Positions 62,774 to 64,000 of a stretch of DNA of 64,000 nucleotides are shown here, piece after piece. A model generated the notes under the pieces. It saw only the letters and a list, made by a program, of their open reading frames with translations. It did not search any database and was not told the DNA's origin. This stretch comes from Rubrivivax sp. (GTDB lineage: Bacteria; Pseudomonadota; Gammaproteobacteria; Burkholderiales; Burkholderiaceae_C): contig JADYZZ010000059.1 of the NCBI GenBank assembly GCA_020852865.1, forward strand, positions 62,001-126,000. The letters run 5' to 3'. Position numbers and translations under genes: made by a program. How positions within the stretch are numbered: position 1 is the first letter of the stretch; each line of letters opens with the position of its first letter.

Positions 62774-64000
62774 TCAGGCGGCGAGCATGGCGGGCCCTGC
62801 GCGCTCGGCGCGGGCACGCCGCACGAAATCGACGAAACGCGGCACCCAGGCCGCTCCGGCGCCACTGCGCAGGTGCGCATACGACGCGAGCAGCCGGTGC
62901 AGCACCAACCCGTCGTGGCGGCCGTCGATGCCGTGCCCGCGCTGCATCCGATAGGCGTAGCGCAGTCCGGGATCGAGGTTCTCGAGGCTCGAGTGGTGGA
63001 ACTCGTGCCCCTGCACGACGCCCGCGCCGCCGCCCGCCCAGGGCATGTCCTCGGTCTCCTGCAGCCGCACGTAGCCGCGGGCGACGCTGCGCTCGTGCAT
63101 CACCGCGTCGGCCGGGATCACACCGACCATCGGCGCGCTGCGGCCCTGCCAGCGGATGCTGCGCGCCAGGTACATCAGACCGCCGCATTCGGCATAGGTG
63201 GGCAAGCCGCCTTCGATCGCGGCCCGCAGCGCGCCGCGCAGCGGCGCATTGGCGGCGAGCGCGTCGAGGCAGGCCTCGGGAAATCCGCCGCCGATGACCA
63301 GGCCATCGAGCGCCGGCAGCCCTGCGTCGCGCAGCGTGTCGACGAAGACGAGTTCGGCGCCGGCCGCCTCGAGCGCGGCCAGATCGCCAGGGTAGTAGAA
63401 GCCGAAGGCGCGGTCGCGCGCGACGCCGATGCGCAGCGCGCGCCGGCCGGCCGCGGCCGCTGCGCCGGCGCCATCGGCGACGGCCGGCGGCGCAGCGAGC
63501 GGCGGCGCGGCCGCAGCGATCGCGCGCACACGCGCCAGATCGACCTGCGCGGCGACGTCGCGGCCGATCGCCCGCACGCGCTCGCTCGCCGCCGCGACTT
63601 CGCTGCAGGGCACGAGCCCGAGGTGGCGTTCGGCGATCGCCAGGCGCGCATCCTCGGCCAGCGCGCCCAGCACCGGCACCGTGGTGTGGCGCTCGATGGC
63701 GGCGCGCAGCTTGGACTCGTGGCGTGCGCCGCGCACGCGGTTGAGCACGACGCCGGCGATGCGCACCTCGGGGTCGAACGCCTGCTGGCCGAGCAGCAGC
63801 GGCGCGATGCCGCGCGTCATGCCGCGCGCATCGAGCACCAGCAGCACCGGCGCGGCCAGCAGCCGCGCCAGCGCGGCGTTGCTGTCGCTGCCGTCGGGCG
63901 CCAGCCCGTCGTGCAGGCCCATGTTGCCTTCGACGAGCGCGAGCTCAGCCGCCCCGGCGTGCCGCGCGAACGCGGCGCACAACGCCTCGGGGCGTTCCAG
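62774..64000 (-). CDS. dsrN: DsrN, cobyrinate a,c-diamide synthase-like siroheme amidase (5' end outside window)
   Basis: About 408 residues are visible; the frame is open to the right edge, and the N-terminal P-loop (GxxSGKT) of CbiA enzymes is missing, so the gene continues outside. The CbiA domain (MTRGIAPLLLGQQAFDPEVR, GVVLNRVRGARHESKLRAAI) is followed by the glutamine amidotransferase domain with Cys in YAECGGLMYL and His in GHEFHHSSL. DsrN converts siroheme to siro(heme)amide for DsrAB. Its neighbours dsrR and cobA support this over cobalamin synthesis. Confidence 0.9.
   Translation of the reverse strand: MERPEALCAAFARHAGAAELALVEGNMGLHDGLAPDGSDSNAALARLLAAPVLLVLDARGMTRGIAPLLLGQQAFDPEVRIAGVVLNRVRGARHESKLRAAIERHTTVPVLGALAEDARLAIAERHLGLVPCSEVAAASERVRAIGRDVAAQVDLARVRAIAAAAPPLAAPPAVADGAGAAAAAGRRALRIGVARDRAFGFYYPGDLAALEAAGAELVFVDTLRDAGLPALDGLVIGGGFPEACLDALAANAPLRGALRAAIEGGLPTYAECGGLMYLARSIRWQGRSAPMVGVIPADAVMHERSVARGYVRLQETEDMPWAGGGAGVVQGHEFHHSSLENLDPGLRYAYRMQRGHGIDGRHDGLVLHRLLASYAHLRSGAGAAWVPRFVDFVRRARAERAGPAMLAA

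Noticed and set aside
62774-64000. Cobalamin biosynthesis enzyme CobB/CbiA
   Set aside because: Neighbours are dsrR, a DsrC homologue and a stand-alone SUMT, which is the dsrN context; no other cobalamin genes are visible.

Overview
The window is a very GC-rich bacterial chromosome segment with dense coding. Gene content points to a sulfur-oxidising betaproteobacterium, most likely Burkholderiales. The lineage call is inferred from the rsmB-DUF4390-ntrY-ntrX block, the soxCDYZAXB order and general protein style. No rRNA or other phylogenetic marker is present to prove it.

Left part (1-11.5 kb): mixed housekeeping and accessory genes. In order these are a PAS-domain signalling protein cut by the window edge, an HD-GYP c-di-GMP phosphodiesterase, a branched-chain-type ABC binding protein, a DMT exporter, an ABM-fold monooxygenase overlapping an M20 peptidase, a stand-alone metacaspase-like peptidase, an Omp85-type outer-membrane barrel, a small hypothetical and a trypsin-like protease.

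Catabolic/uptake operon (10.7-20.1 kb): an IclR regulator is divergent from an amidohydrolase-fold protein, a complete dipeptide-type ABC importer (two permeases, two ATPases, binding protein) and an ADP-forming acyl-CoA synthetase. Repeated GAACAC/GTGTTC half-sites lie in the divergent promoter region.

Middle (20.8-27.9 kb): a Rossmann-fold epimerase, tRNA-Phe(GAA), a short NtrX-like regulator with an NtrY kinase, a DUF4390 protein, rsmB and folE.

Sulfur supercluster (27.9-64.0 kb): nearly everything from here on concerns oxidation of reduced sulfur. A BLUF blue-light receptor gene sits 13 nt before soxCDYZAXB (periplasmic thiosulfate oxidation). A 161-bp palindromic element separates soxZ from soxA. 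After a FadL-type porin, a carboxymuconolactone-decarboxylase/Rieske fusion and a tandem universal stress protein comes soeABC (direct cytoplasmic sulfite oxidation) with a TauE/SafE exporter. Next are qmoAB followed by soluble hdrCB, a cysteine-less DsrC homologue and a rhodanese. Then come aprBA and sat (indirect sulfite oxidation via APS), a LysR gene divergent from sat, and a NarXL-like two-component system. The window ends in a dsr-type tail: uroporphyrinogen methyltransferase, DsrR, a second cysteine-less DsrC homologue and DsrN (siroheme amidation), running off the right edge towards what is probably the rest of a reverse dsr operon.

How it fits together (inference from known families): Sox attacks thiosulfate in the periplasm. 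Stored sulfur would be oxidised to sulfite by reverse Dsr, which needs siroheme amide (cobA, dsrN). Sulfite is then oxidised either by SoeABC or by AprBA plus Sat with ATP formation, with Qmo/Hdr carrying the electrons. TauE could export surplus sulfite or sulfonate.
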